The translations under genes and the position numbers were made by a program. This document shows, in pieces, positions 41,904-55,922 of a stretch of 64,000 nt of DNA (positions within the stretch are counted from its first letter, which is position 1; each line of letters opens with the position of its first letter). The DNA is from Citricoccus muralis (lineage in GTDB: Bacteria; Actinomycetota; Actinomycetes; Actinomycetales; Micrococcaceae): the NCBI RefSeq assembly GCF_029637705.1, contig NZ_CP121252.1, forward strand, positions 744,001 to 808,000, written 5' to 3'. The notes beneath the pieces were generated by a model, which did not search any database, had not been told where the DNA came from, and was given only the letters and a program-made list of their open reading frames with translations.

Positions 41904-44027
41904 GTGGCGAAAAAACATGTGAACCGCTCCCGGCGCACCCCCTCGAACTCCGGCGGCACACCCTCATCTCCCGAGGTCACGGTGACCCGCATCCCCGTCA
42001 CGGCAGTTGAGCCCGTGATCGACTGCGGCCGCTACGCAGCCAAAGCCATCGTCGGTGAAGACGTGGCCGTGGCCGCCACGGTCTTCCGCGAGGGCCACGA
42101 CCAGCTCGGCGCCACCGTGGTCCTCACCGATGCCGCGCAACGCGAAGTCCAGCGGGTGCGGATGCGCCCCGGAGCGCCCGGCACCGACCGCTTCCACGCC
42201 ACCCTGCGCCCCAGCGGGATCGGCCTGCACACCTTCACCATCGAGTCCTGGTCCGACCCGCACGCCACGTGGGTCCATGCCGCCAGCGTGAAGATCGAAG
42301 CCGGCGTCGACGTCGAGCTGATGCTGCAGGAAGGGGTGCACCTCTTCCGCGACGCCGCCTCCCGGCCCGAGTACGACCCCGCCCAGCAAGCGGTGCTCAC
42401 TGCCGCCGCCCAGACCCTCGCCGATGAGGCCCTGCCCGTTCCCGACCGCCTTGCCGCCGGAAATTCGTCCGCCGTGCACGAGGTCTTCGTCGTCCAGCCG
42501 CTGCGCGACCTGGTAGGCGTCACCGGTCCCTTCCCGCTGGACGTGCAGCGCCGCCTGGCCGGGGCCGGATCCTGGTACGAGTTCTTCCCCCGCTCCGAGG
42601 GCGCCCGCTTCGACGAGGAGACCTCGGCCTGGGTTTCCGGCACCTTCCAGACTGCCTCGCGCCGCCTGCCCGAGGTCGCCGCCATGGGGTTCGACGTCGT
42701 GTACCTGCCACCGATCCACCCCATCGGCACGGTGCACCGCAAGGGCCGCAACAACTCCCTGACCACCCGCGACGGCGACCCCGGATCACCGTGGGCCATC
42801 GGATCCGCCGACGGTGGGCATGACGCCATCCATCCGGACCTGGGCACCGAAGCCGACTTCGCCGACTTCGTCAGCGTGGCCGCGGCACACGACCTCGAGA
42901 TCGCCCTGGACCTGGCCCTGCAGTGCGCCCCCGACCACCCCTGGGTTCAGGCACACCCAGAATGGTTCACCCAGCGTGCCGACGGTTCCATCGCCTACGC
43001 CGAGAACCCGCCCAAGAAATACCAGGACATCTACCCGCTGAACTTCGACCGCGACCCGGAGGGCCTCTCCGCCGCGGTGCTGAAGGTCGTGCAGTTGTGG
43101 GTGTCCCGCGGTGTGAAGATCTTCCGCGTGGATAACCCGCACACCAAGCCCCTGTGGTTCTGGGAGTGGCTCATCGCACGGGTCCGCGCCGAGCACCCCG
43201 AGGTGGTGTTCCTGGCTGAAGCCTTCACCCGCCCGGCGATGATGCACGCGCTCGGCCGGGTCGGATTCCAACAGTCGTACTCGTACTTCACCTGGCGGAA
43301 TTCCCGGGAAGAACTGGCTAACTACCTTGCTGAGGTCACCCAGCGCACCGCCGGGTACTACCGCCCGAACTTCTTCGTGAACACCCCGGACATCCTCACC
43401 GAATACCTGCAATTCGGTGGGCCGGCCGCGTTTAAAATCCGGGCGGCCCTCGCCGCGCTCTCCAACCCACTGTGGGGCGTCTACGCAGGATTCGAACTCT
43501 ACGAGCACGTGGCCCGCCCGGGCGCCGAGGAGTACATCGACAACGAAAAGTACGAGTACCGGCCCCGCGATTTTGCCGGAGCCGAAGCTCGCGGGCAGTC
43601 CCTGGCACCCTATCTGCGCCGGCTCAACGAGATCCGCCGCGCCCACCCCGCCCTGCAACAACTGCAGAATCTGACTCTCCACGAGGCCGACACTGAGCAC
43701 ATCCTGGTGTTCTCCAAAACCCGTACCGCCCTGCCCGAGGGCTGGCACGCCGACGCCGAGACGGTCACCGACCACGACTACCTCGGCCCCGGGGAAGACA
43801 CCCTCATCGTCGTCGTCAACGTGGACCCGCACACCGCCCATGAAGCCACCGTGCGCCTCGACCTCAACGCCCTCGGCCTGCACCAGCACGACCTCGACGC
43901 CGCCGGCACCTTCGACGTCGAAGACCTGATCACCGGGGCGCGCTACCACTGGGGTGACACCAACTATGTCCGGCTCGACCCGTTCGTCGAGCCCGCCCAC
44001 GTGCTGCGCGTGATACGGCGCCCATGA
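41904..44027 (+). CDS. glgE: Alpha-1,4-glucan:maltose-1-phosphate maltosyltransferase
   Basis: This 707-aa GH13_3 enzyme moves maltose from maltose-1-phosphate onto alpha-1,4-glucans. An N-terminal beta-rich domain with a dimer-forming insert (about 25-210) precedes the barrel. The nucleophile Asp lies in VKIFRVDNPHTKPLWFWEWL, the acid/base Glu in VVFLAEAFTRP, and NPPKKYQDIYPLNF forms the phosphate pocket typical of GlgE. A C-terminal beta domain follows. It works with GlgB, encoded next with a 4-bp overlap, in the trehalose-to-glucan route. treS and the maltokinase gene pep2 are not in this window. GTG 41904 is likely leaderless. Confidence 0.95.
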   Translation: MAKKHVNRSRRTPSNSGGTPSSPEVTVTRIPVTAVEPVIDCGRYAAKAIVGEDVAVAATVFREGHDQLGATVVLTDAAQREVQRVRMRPGAPGTDRFHATLRPSGIGLHTFTIESWSDPHATWVHAASVKIEAGVDVELMLQEGVHLFRDAASRPEYDPAQQAVLTAAAQTLADEALPVPDRLAAGNSSAVHEVFVVQPLRDLVGVTGPFPLDVQRRLAGAGSWYEFFPRSEGARFDEETSAWVSGTFQTASRRLPEVAAMGFDVVYLPPIHPIGTVHRKGRNNSLTTRDGDPGSPWAIGSADGGHDAIHPDLGTEADFADFVSVAAAHDLEIALDLALQCAPDHPWVQAHPEWFTQRADGSIAYAENPPKKYQDIYPLNFDRDPEGLSAAVLKVVQLWVSRGVKIFRVDNPHTKPLWFWEWLIARVRAEHPEVVFLAEAFTRPAMMHALGRVGFQQSYSYFTWRNSREELANYLAEVTQRTAGYYRPNFFVNTPDILTEYLQFGGPAAFKIRAALAALSNPLWGVYAGFELYEHVARPGAEEYIDNEKYEYRPRDFAGAEARGQSLAPYLRRLNEIRRAHPALQQLQNLTLHEADTEHILVFSKTRTALPEGWHADAETVTDHDYLGPGEDTLIVVVNVDPHTAHEATVRLDLNALGLHQHDLDAAGTFDVEDLITGARYHWGDTNYVRLDPFVEPAHVLRVIRRP

Positions 44028-46273
44028 CCGCCACCCCGAAGAAATCGGAGACTACGATGACCGCATCGACCGCACCGCTGACGGTGTCCCCGGACGTGCT
44101 CAGCGCCGTCGCCGAGGGCCGGTACCACCAGCCGCACGAGGTGCTGGGTGCCCATGCCACCTCTGACTCCGTGACGTTCCGGATTCTGCGACCGATGGCC
44201 GAGGCCGTGAGTATCCGCACCGACACCGGCGAGACCGTGCGTCTGCAGCACGAACACCAGGGCATCTGGGTGGGGGTGCTCACCGATCAGCCCGAAGGCC
44301 AGGTCCCCGGCTACCGCTACACCGTGCGCTACCCGGGGGGACAGGACACCGTCCACGACGACCCTTACCGCTATCTGCCCACCCTGGGCGAGATGGACCT
44401 GCACCTGCTCAGCGAGGGACGGCACGAAAAACTCTGGACTGTGCTGGGCTCCCGCATCCGCCGCTATTCCACGCCCCAAGGCGAAGTATCCGGGGCGTCC
44501 TTCGCACTGTGGGCACCCCACGCCCAGGCCGTGCGCGTCATCGGCGACTTCAACTCCTGGGATGGCCGCCTGCATGCTATGCGTTCCCTCGGCGGTTCCG
44601 GGGTCTGGGAACTGTTCCTTCCCGACGTCGACGCCGGAGCGGTGTACAAGTATCAGATCCTCACCCGCCACGGTCAGTGGGTCGACCGCGCCGACCCCCT
44701 GGCCCGCTGGACCGAAGTCCCGCCGCGCACCGGTTCCCGGGTCGAGGAGTCCCGCTACGCATTCCACGACGACGACTGGATGGTCGCCCGCCAGCGCAAC
44801 AACGTGCACCAGGGTCCGATGTCCATCTACGAAATTCACGCCGGATCCTGGCGTCCGCCGGGTGCCGATTCCGACGCCCAGGTCAGCTACCGGCAGCTGG
44901 CCGACGAGCTCGTCGAGTATGTGTCCTGGCAGGGCTTCACCCACGTCGAATTTCTGCCCCTGGCCGAGCACCCCTTCGGTGGATCCTGGGGTTACCAGGT
45001 CACCGGCTATTACGCGCCCACCTCGCGCTTCGGCACCCCGGACGACCTGCGCTACCTGATTGACCGGCTGCACCAGGCGGATATTGGCGTCATCATGGAC
45101 TGGGTTCCCGCCCACTTCCCGAAAGACGAATGGGCGCTGGCCAACTTCGACGGCGAACCACTCTACGAATACGCCGACCCGCGTAAGGGCGAGCACCCCG
45201 ACTGGGGGACCAAAGTCTTCGACTACGGCCGTAACGAGGTCCGCAATTTCCTCGTCGCCAACGCCCTGTACTGGCTGGAAGAGTTCCACATCGACGGGCT
45301 CCGCGTCGACGCCGTGGCCTCCATGCTCTACCTCGACTACTCCCGAGAGCAAGGGGGCTGGGTCCCCAATGTGCACGGAGGCAACCACAACCTCGAGGCA
45401 ATCTCGTTCCTCCAGGAAGTCAACGCCACCGCCTACCGTGAGCACCCCGGCGTCATCATCATCGCCGAAGAATCCACCGCCTTCGACGGCGTCACCCGAC
45501 CCACCGAACAGAACGGGCTCGGTTTCGGCAAAAAATGGAACATGGGCTGGATGCACGACAGCCTCAACTACCTCAGCGAGGACCCGATCAACCGGGTGTG
45601 GCACCACGGCACCATGACCTTCTCGATGGCCTACGCCTACTCGGAGCGCTATGTGCTGCCGTTATCCCACGACGAGGTCGTCCACGGTAAGGGTTCTCTC
45701 CTCGCCCGCATGCCCGGCGACCGGTGGCAGCAGCTGGCCGGACTGCGCGCCTACTACGGGTACATGTGGGCGCACCCGGGCAAAAAGCTGCTCTTCATGG
45801 GCGGCGAGTTTGCCCAAGAAGCCGAATGGTCTGAGGCCCATGGGCTCGATTGGTGGCAGACCGAGAACCCGAGGCACAAGGGCGTGATGAAAGCCGTACG
45901 CGATCTGAACGCTCAGTACCGTGCCACCCCAGCACTATGGGAACTCGACGACGAACCGGCCGGCTTCACCTGGATCGACGGCGGGGACAGCGCCCGCAAC
46001 CTGTTCAGCTTCATCCGTTGGTCCGCCGAGGGAACCCCGCTGGTCTGCCTGTCCAACTTCTCCGGAACCGAACACCGCGATGTTGTCGTCGGGCTGCCGT
46101 CCGCGGGCTCCTGGGCCGAGACGTTCAACTCCGATGCTTCCGCCTATGGGGGAGCGGGCAACGGCAATCTCGGGAAAATCGTTGCCGACGGGCCGGCGGA
46201 GCATGGACAACCGACCAGTGGCCGCATCACTGTCCCGGCGCTGACGACCCTGTACTTTGTGCCGAAAAAATAG
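44024..46273 (+). CDS. glgB: 1,4-alpha-glucan branching enzyme
   Basis: This 749-aa GH13_9 enzyme makes alpha-1,6 branches in glycogen. N-terminal CBM48-like domains (about 25-235, with FALWAPHAQAVRVIGDFNSW) precede the catalytic barrel. There the nucleophile Asp lies in IDGLRVDAVASMLYLDYSRE, the acid/base Glu in IIIAEESTAFDGV and the third Asp in LPLSHDEVVHGKGSL. A C-terminal all-beta domain ends the protein. ATG 44024 overlaps the glgE stop (ATGA). ATG 44057 is an alternative. The protein receives linear glucan from GlgE. A hairpin with a T run follows 7 bp after the stop. Confidence 0.96.
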   Translation: MTATPKKSETTMTASTAPLTVSPDVLSAVAEGRYHQPHEVLGAHATSDSVTFRILRPMAEAVSIRTDTGETVRLQHEHQGIWVGVLTDQPEGQVPGYRYTVRYPGGQDTVHDDPYRYLPTLGEMDLHLLSEGRHEKLWTVLGSRIRRYSTPQGEVSGASFALWAPHAQAVRVIGDFNSWDGRLHAMRSLGGSGVWELFLPDVDAGAVYKYQILTRHGQWVDRADPLARWTEVPPRTGSRVEESRYAFHDDDWMVARQRNNVHQGPMSIYEIHAGSWRPPGADSDAQVSYRQLADELVEYVSWQGFTHVEFLPLAEHPFGGSWGYQVTGYYAPTSRFGTPDDLRYLIDRLHQADIGVIMDWVPAHFPKDEWALANFDGEPLYEYADPRKGEHPDWGTKVFDYGRNEVRNFLVANALYWLEEFHIDGLRVDAVASMLYLDYSREQGGWVPNVHGGNHNLEAISFLQEVNATAYREHPGVIIIAEESTAFDGVTRPTEQNGLGFGKKWNMGWMHDSLNYLSEDPINRVWHHGTMTFSMAYAYSERYVLPLSHDEVVHGKGSLLARMPGDRWQQLAGLRAYYGYMWAHPGKKLLFMGGEFAQEAEWSEAHGLDWWQTENPRHKGVMKAVRDLNAQYRATPALWELDDEPAGFTWIDGGDSARNLFSFIRWSAEGTPLVCLSNFSGTEHRDVVVGLPSAGSWAETFNSDASAYGGAGNGNLGKIVADGPAEHGQPTSGRITVPALTTLYFVPKK

Positions 46274-46280
46274 CAATTTC

Positions 46281-46300
46281 GGTGACCTCGGTCACCTTTT
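46281..46300 (+). terminator. Terminator after glgB
   Basis: GGTGACC and GGTCACC form a short perfect stem followed by TTTT, and a second hairpin GGTCA-TTTT-TGACC follows at 46302-46315. Confidence 0.6.
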
Positions 46301-46393
46301 GGGTCATTTTTGACCGAAAACCGCCGATTCGACGGTGCCGGCCCCTCCAAAAACCGCGGAATCATGCGGAATCCGGGCGCTTTTGGGTCGATT

Positions 46394-46421
46394 TTGCACC
46401 TCCGCGGAACGTGTGTAGAGT
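46394..46421 (+). promoter_or_regulatory. rRNA promoter P1 (TTGCAC-16-TAGAGT)
   Basis: TTGCAC at 46394-46399 and TAGAGT at 46416-46421 with a 16-bp spacer lie about 375 bp before the 16S gene. The region between glgB and 16S holds no gene. Confidence 0.5.
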
Positions 46422-46544
46422 ATTCATTCGTGCCCAGGAAAACACCGGGAAAACGGTGAGAGAACGGGCGCAGATGGACCGCAAGGAACGTCGCTCTAGC
46501 AACTCAATATCGATCAGATGAGATCACGATCACGCAGATCGGAT

Positions 46545-46573
46545 TTGACACGGATCGAGACAGGGTATAAGTT
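46545..46573 (+). promoter_or_regulatory. rRNA promoter P2 (TTGACA, TATAAGTT)
   Basis: A perfect -35 TTGACA (46545-46550) precedes TATAAGTT. TAAGTT (46568-46573) gives a 17-bp spacer, and TATAAG (46566-46571) gives 15. It is probably the main promoter and a CarD target. Confidence 0.65.
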
Positions 46574-46632
46574 AGAAAAGTTGCTCCGGGAGAGCGGAGA
46601 TCGAAAAGATCTCCAGGACATCGGAAGCCGAC

Positions 46633-46653
46633 TGTTGTTTGAGAACTCAATAG
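46633..46653 (+). promoter_or_regulatory. rRNA leader antitermination/processing element
   Basis: A TGTTGTTTGAGAACTCAATAG-like stretch matches the conserved boxA-type leader of actinobacterial rRNA operons, where antitermination factors assemble and RNase III processing occurs. Confidence 0.55.
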
Positions 46654-46797
46654 TGTGCCAAGTTTGTTGATGCCAATTTTATTTATTGGTAATTACTTCT
46701 CCTGGGGTGCCTCGTCGCTCTCAGGGGAGTTTTTGCTGGGATTTTGGGGCGTGCTGGTTTTTCCGGCTGGTGCGTTTCCTTTTTCTTTTTGTATTTT

Positions 46798-52020
<5,223 letters not shown>

Positions 52021-52179
52021 AATTTTTCACTTGTAGGTAACAAGCGTTGTTTGCGTCCACTGTATGGTTATGTGAACACCAGCCCGTTGGGTTTGTGTGT
52101 TGATAATTGGATAGAGTGTAGTGTGTGTTTGTAGCATGCCTTGGTTTTACCCGCCCCGTTGTGGGGTGTGGTTGGTAGA

Positions 52180-52298
52180 GTTACGGCGGTCATAGCGTGG
52201 GGGAAACGCCCGGTCCCATTCCGAACCCGGAAGCTAAGACTCATTGCGCCGATGGTACTGCATGCGGGAGCGTGTGGGAGAGTAGGTCGCCGCCGGAC
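52180..52298 (+). rRNA. rrf: 5S ribosomal RNA
   Basis: A 119-nt gene from GTTACGGCGGTCATAGCG to GTCGCCGCCGGACA, with the conserved CCCATTCCGAACCCGGAAG loop. It lies 160 bp after 23S, and two terminators follow. Confidence 0.95.
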
Positions 52299-52316
52299 AT
52301 TCTTTTTGAGTGGTGT

Positions 52317-52344
52317 GGGCCCAGTACGGTGTTGTACTGGGCCC
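52317..52344 (+). terminator. rRNA operon terminator 1
   Basis: GGGCCCAGTAC pairs with GTACTGGGCCC around a 6-nt loop. Confidence 0.75.
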
Positions 52345-52361
52345 CACCCATTTAAGCAGTG

Positions 52362-52397
52362 AACTGCCCCGTCCTTTCGAGGACGGGGCAGTTTTGT
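52362..52397. terminator. rRNA operon terminator 2, UUCG tetraloop
   Basis: AACTGCCCCGTCCT and AGGACGGGGCAGTT form a 14-bp stem closed by TTCG, followed by TTGTTTAA. It is a textbook strong terminator that also faces the end of the leftward ABC gene. Confidence 0.9.
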
Positions 52398-52445
52398 TTA
52401 AGCGGTGGTTCCTTGGTGAAGGCAGATCGTCACGATCGTGGTGGG

Positions 52446-53067
52446 CTAGGCGCTGAAGGGGCCGCGTAGTGTTGGCTGAGCCGCCAGGAGCTGCTGAGTG
52501 TACAGATGCTGAGGGGCAGTGAAGATATCGCCCACAGGCCCCTGCTCCACGGCAGCTCCCTGGTACATGACCAAGACCTGATCACTCATGTGCTCCACCA
52601 CCGAGAGATCGTGGCTGATCAGCAGATAGCTTGTTTGCTGTTCGATCTGGATCTCGTCCAGCAGATCCAACACAGTGGCTTGGACGGACACATCCAGGGC
52701 CGACACCGGTTCGTCGAGAATCAACACCTCAGGCCGGGCAGCGAGTGCTCGGGCAATGGCGAGCCGCTGTCGTTGCCCGCCCGAAAGTTCCCACGGTTTC
52801 CGATGAGATGTCGTCGTGGCCAGGTGGACTTGATCCAGTAATTCGTGGACTCTGTCTCGGGCAGCCGGTCGTCGTCGGCTGGTGCCGCGGGTGACAGCGT
52901 CGGTGAGCACCTCGCCGACCGTATGCCGAGGATCGAACGAGCCCAAGGGGTTCTGATAGACGGCACCGATCGCGGTACGCAGCTGGCGTCGTTCACTCTC
53001 ATGAGCTGGAACGAAGCGCTGCCCTTGGATGTGGACCTCGCCGTGATCGGGTGACTCCAGACCCAAA
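52446..53067 (-). pseudogene. Double ABC ATPase gene, 3' fragment (second ABC domain, C-terminal part)
   Basis: This is the last of three pieces of one interrupted gene. The fragment encodes LGLESPDHGEVHIQGQRF, the Q-loop AVYQNPLGSFDP, signature LSGGQRQRLAIARAL, Walker B VLILDEPVSALDVSVQA and switch LISHDLSVVEHM, ending in the dipeptide-transporter tail. Its Walker A lies in the middle fragment, beyond the IS21 element. On its own the piece (open from 53072) lacks a P-loop and cannot work. Joined to 55884-55725 and 58039-57216 without the elements and duplicate target bases, it restores 534 codons exactly. Confidence 0.9.
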
Positions 53068-53127
53068 ATCATTGGCGCATAGCCTTAGATGAAAGCGCTG
53101 GTCTGGGTAAGTGGTAGCGGAGTTCTG

Positions 53128-53164
53128 ACGACCGGGAAGCACCTCTATGGTGCTTCCCGGTCGT
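53128..53164 (-). terminator. Hairpin terminator inside the IS21 element, after istB
   Basis: ACGACCGGGAAGCACC and GGTGCTTCCCGGTCGT form a perfect 16-bp stem with loop TCTAT, placed 18 nt beyond the istB stop. Confidence 0.75.
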
Positions 53165-53181
53165 CGGTTTCTCGAGTTTTT

Positions 53182-54000
53182 CTACTCCCAGTAGCCAGGG
53201 GCCGCTCGTGTCTGTTCACCTTGGTGGCGCCGCATATCAATGTCGCCAAGGTTTATCGTGCGGGCATTATTCGCCAGTCGATTGACGATACTATCCGCAG
53301 CGATTCTGTCAGGGAGAGCTGAAGCCCAGTACGCGGGCCCGGTTTGAGAAGCGATCATGGTGGCTGCCCGGTGTTCTCGGTTTGCCAGTATCGCGAAAAG
53401 ATCGTTCGCGGCTTCAGGGTCAATACCGACGGTCAGGAAATCGTCGATGATGAGTAGATCCGCATCAGATAGCCGGTTCAACAAGGCCTGATGAGCGATG
53501 CCATCGCCTCGAGCGATGACGAGACGACGAGCGAGCTCGTCCATGCGGGTGTAGAAGACTTTATGCTCGTTGTGACATGCCGCTACGGCAATCGCGCAGG
53601 CAATATAGGTCTTTCCTCCTCCTGTGGGCGAGGTGATCAACAGGTTAGCGGTCTCATTGGCCCAGTCATGTGCGGCGTAGCGGGCCATCCTGGCTGGGGT
53701 AATGTTCCGTCCTTCTTGATAATGGATCTCCGCGATCGAGGCCCGCATGATCGGTAGCTGAGCAGCCAGGAGCAGTTTCTGAATGTTCTTCACTCTTCGC
53801 TGGTCTAAAGCGTCATCAACGGCCGCCAGGAATATTTGCTCCGGGGTCAGGTGGTCGTTGCTCTCATCGATGATGAGTTCTTCGAACTTCGCAGCCAAGT
53901 GAGTGATCCGTAAGGTACGAAACTTCTCTTTGTCCTCGGTAGTGAACACTGAATTCATCAAGGCCGGGCTCGCCGGTGTCGTGGTCATGGCGCTGTTCAC
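53182..54000 (-). CDS. istB: IS21 helper ATPase IstB
   Basis: This is a 272-aa AAA+ ATPase of the IstB/DnaC type. An N-terminal helical part (LRITHLAAKFEELIIDESND, SPEQIF-like LTPEQIFLAAVDDA) precedes the ATPase core with Walker A TSPTGGGKT (residues 123-131) and Walker B DLLIIDDFLT (D186, D187). It assembles on DNA and directs the IstA transposase to its target. It overlaps the end of istA by 4 bp (ATGA), so the two are coupled. All nucleotide-binding residues are intact. The opposite strand has no credible gene. Confidence 0.93.
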   Translation of the reverse strand: MNSAMTTTPASPALMNSVFTTEDKEKFRTLRITHLAAKFEELIIDESNDHLTPEQIFLAAVDDALDQRRVKNIQKLLLAAQLPIMRASIAEIHYQEGRNITPARMARYAAHDWANETANLLITSPTGGGKTYIACAIAVAACHNEHKVFYTRMDELARRLVIARGDGIAHQALLNRLSDADLLIIDDFLTVGIDPEAANDLFAILANREHRAATMIASQTGPAYWASALPDRIAADSIVNRLANNARTINLGDIDMRRHQGEQTRAAPGYWE

Positions 54001-55580
54001 CGTCCCTGCTGGTAGTAGTCAGCTCCACGCACGTAGATCTGTGCTGGATCGAGGGTATCGACGGCCGGCTGGGGCTTGATGGTGGCGGCTGCTGGCCTGT
54101 GTGGCCGAGATGTTTTCGTATCAGAATCAATGGCAGCCATGAGTCGCTTGAGTCCGGAATAGCTGGCATACCCACCCAGGTTGGCTAACTGCGTGCACGC
54201 AGCCTCGAGGCGTTGCTTATCGCGCTTGCCCAGGGACTCGAGAATGTTCTGGCACTCCAGATACCCCTGAGCCTCGATCTTATGGCGGTCTAAGACCGCG
54301 GTGATGATCTCCACGGTGGCCGGCCCAAACGCGGCCGCCCGACGGATAAACCAATCACGAGACCACAAGCCAGCGACGTCTTGGTGCTGGAGGGGTACAT
54401 GCGCGGAATCAGTGGAGTACTGGCCCCGGCGGCCGTGTTTTCGTCGGTGCTCTGCAACGATGGCATCGCCATCGAAGATACTGACCTGTTGATCCGTCAG
54501 TCGTGCTCGCAGCAATTGACCTGCGAGTCGGTGAGGCACTGAGTAGTGCTGATAATCGCAGGTCACATGATAATTCCGTCCCACTTTGACCTGCCGGTAT
54601 TCAACATCTTCAAACCCCTCAACAGGCAAGCCTCCCAAAGCAGATGCCTCTTCTGCCATGAATCGTTCGGCCCTGGTGGTCCCATCAGCCCGGCGGATCT
54701 CTTCATTGATTTCCCTCATCCGAACAGCGATCGCGGTGTTGAGCTCGGTCACGGTCGTGAAGACGTCTTCGCAGAGATATCCGATGACTCGCTTGTTGAT
54801 CACCTGAACGGCAGATTCTACGGCGGCTTTGTCTCGAGGCTTGCGCACCCTGGCAGGCACGATCGCCGTTGCGTAGTGATCGGCTAACTGCTGGTACTTC
54901 GGATTCACGACCCGGGCAGACTCACCTTTGGTAGGGCGGTGAGTAGCAGTGGGCGCGTTATCAGGGACCACAATCTGGGGCACCCCGCCGAAATACTCGA
55001 AAGCTGCCTTGTGAGCGCTCAACCACGCGTTCATACGCATATCAGTGCATCCTGTGCAGTACACCAACCCCGAGTACGGCAACACCGCGACGAACAAGTA
55101 GACCTTGGTGATTTCACCGGTGACCGCGTCGCAGACCTGGAGGGTGTCACCGGCCCAATCGATGAATACCGCCCGCCCCGGTTCATGGTGCAAAGTGGCT
55201 ACAAGATCGTTTCTTGCCGCGTAATCGCTGAAGAGGTGGCAGTACTGAGAATACGAGTATTTCCGCAGTTCGGAGGCCACACCGAGATAAGTTCTCCACC
55301 CCTGGAGCAAAGTGAAGTGACGGTTCGAACGCATCGATGCCACGACCGGGCCGAATTCCGGCGCTAGATACTCACCTGCAACTCGTCGGCGCCGATCGGG
55401 GAAGAGTTCCTCTACCCGTTCTACGGTCATGACAGCTACTTGATCACCTGTGAGGCCGTGCTCCTTGATCACCGCACGGGCTTTAGCGACGTCTCGTTGA
55501 GAACATCCTAAGGACTCAGCGATATCTCGATAAGACCGCGACTCCAGCAACAGAGACATGATCTTCTTGTAATCAACCAC
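53997..55580 (-). CDS. istA: IS21 transposase IstA
   Basis: This is a 527-aa DDE transposase. An N-terminal helix-turn-helix (SYRDIAESLGCSQRDVAKA) precedes the rve core with D141 (FIDWAGDTLQ), D207 (VVPDNAPT) and E255 (DKAAVESAVQ). A C-terminal Mu-transposase-like beta-barrel region (YHVTCDYQHYSVPHRLAGQL) follows. Triad and spacing are normal, so the element should be active with IstB. ATG 55580 lies about 145 bp inside the left end as read on the minus strand, a typical IS21 layout with terminal binding repeats before the gene. Confidence 0.94.
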   Translation of the reverse strand: MVDYKKIMSLLLESRSYRDIAESLGCSQRDVAKARAVIKEHGLTGDQVAVMTVERVEELFPDRRRRVAGEYLAPEFGPVVASMRSNRHFTLLQGWRTYLGVASELRKYSYSQYCHLFSDYAARNDLVATLHHEPGRAVFIDWAGDTLQVCDAVTGEITKVYLFVAVLPYSGLVYCTGCTDMRMNAWLSAHKAAFEYFGGVPQIVVPDNAPTATHRPTKGESARVVNPKYQQLADHYATAIVPARVRKPRDKAAVESAVQVINKRVIGYLCEDVFTTVTELNTAIAVRMREINEEIRRADGTTRAERFMAEEASALGGLPVEGFEDVEYRQVKVGRNYHVTCDYQHYSVPHRLAGQLLRARLTDQQVSIFDGDAIVAEHRRKHGRRGQYSTDSAHVPLQHQDVAGLWSRDWFIRRAAAFGPATVEIITAVLDRHKIEAQGYLECQNILESLGKRDKQRLEAACTQLANLGGYASYSGLKRLMAAIDSDTKTSRPHRPAAATIKPQPAVDTLDPAQIYVRGADYYQQGR

Positions 55581-55724
55581 GATGAAGGCCTGCTTCCATG
55601 AATCTAGAAGAGAAAGCAGCGCCGGACGACGCCGCTACTCCTCAGCAGACCACAGTGCTACCACATACCCAGAACAACGCTTCCAGGTACCCAGACCAGC
55701 GCTTTCATCTAACGCTATGCGCCA

Positions 55725-55884
55725 ATCATGCGTGCCGTAGTGGTCTTCCCGGAACCGGATTCTCCCACCATGCCCACCGTCTGTCCGCGGTCAATGCGAA
55801 AGCTGACGTTCTGTACGGCAGTGCGCCCCTGGAAGGTCCTGCTCAGTTGATTCACCACGAGTGGGAACTTGTTGCTAGAGCTTG
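55725..55884 (-). pseudogene. Double ABC ATPase gene, middle fragment (Walker A of second domain)
   Basis: This 160-bp island lies between the IS3-family and IS21 elements. It encodes SSSNKFPLVVNQLSRTFQGR, then TAVQNVSFRIDRGQTVGMVG and ESGSGKTTTARM, that is, the linker and the Walker A region of the second ABC domain. The reading frame matches both neighbours once the insertions are removed. It carries the CTTG duplication (55881-55884) at one end and ATCAT (55725-55729) at the other. Confidence 0.9.
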
Positions 55885-55922
55885 TGGGCTTGCCCGCAAG
55901 TTGTGGACATGTTCTTAGTTCA

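Larger units (their letters stand above)
53073..55724 (-). mobile_element. IS21-family insertion sequence (2652 bp)
   Basis: The ends read TGGCGCATAGC(C/G)TTAGATG and continue with about 37 nearly identical bases as inverted repeats. A 5-bp target duplication ATCAT flanks the element (53068-53072 and 55725-55729). It encodes istA and istB with a 4-bp overlap and sits inside the second ABC domain of the double ATPase gene. Confidence 0.95.

Noticed and set aside
43964-45607. 547-codon minus-strand frame over glgB
   Set aside because: It is antisense to a complete branching enzyme.
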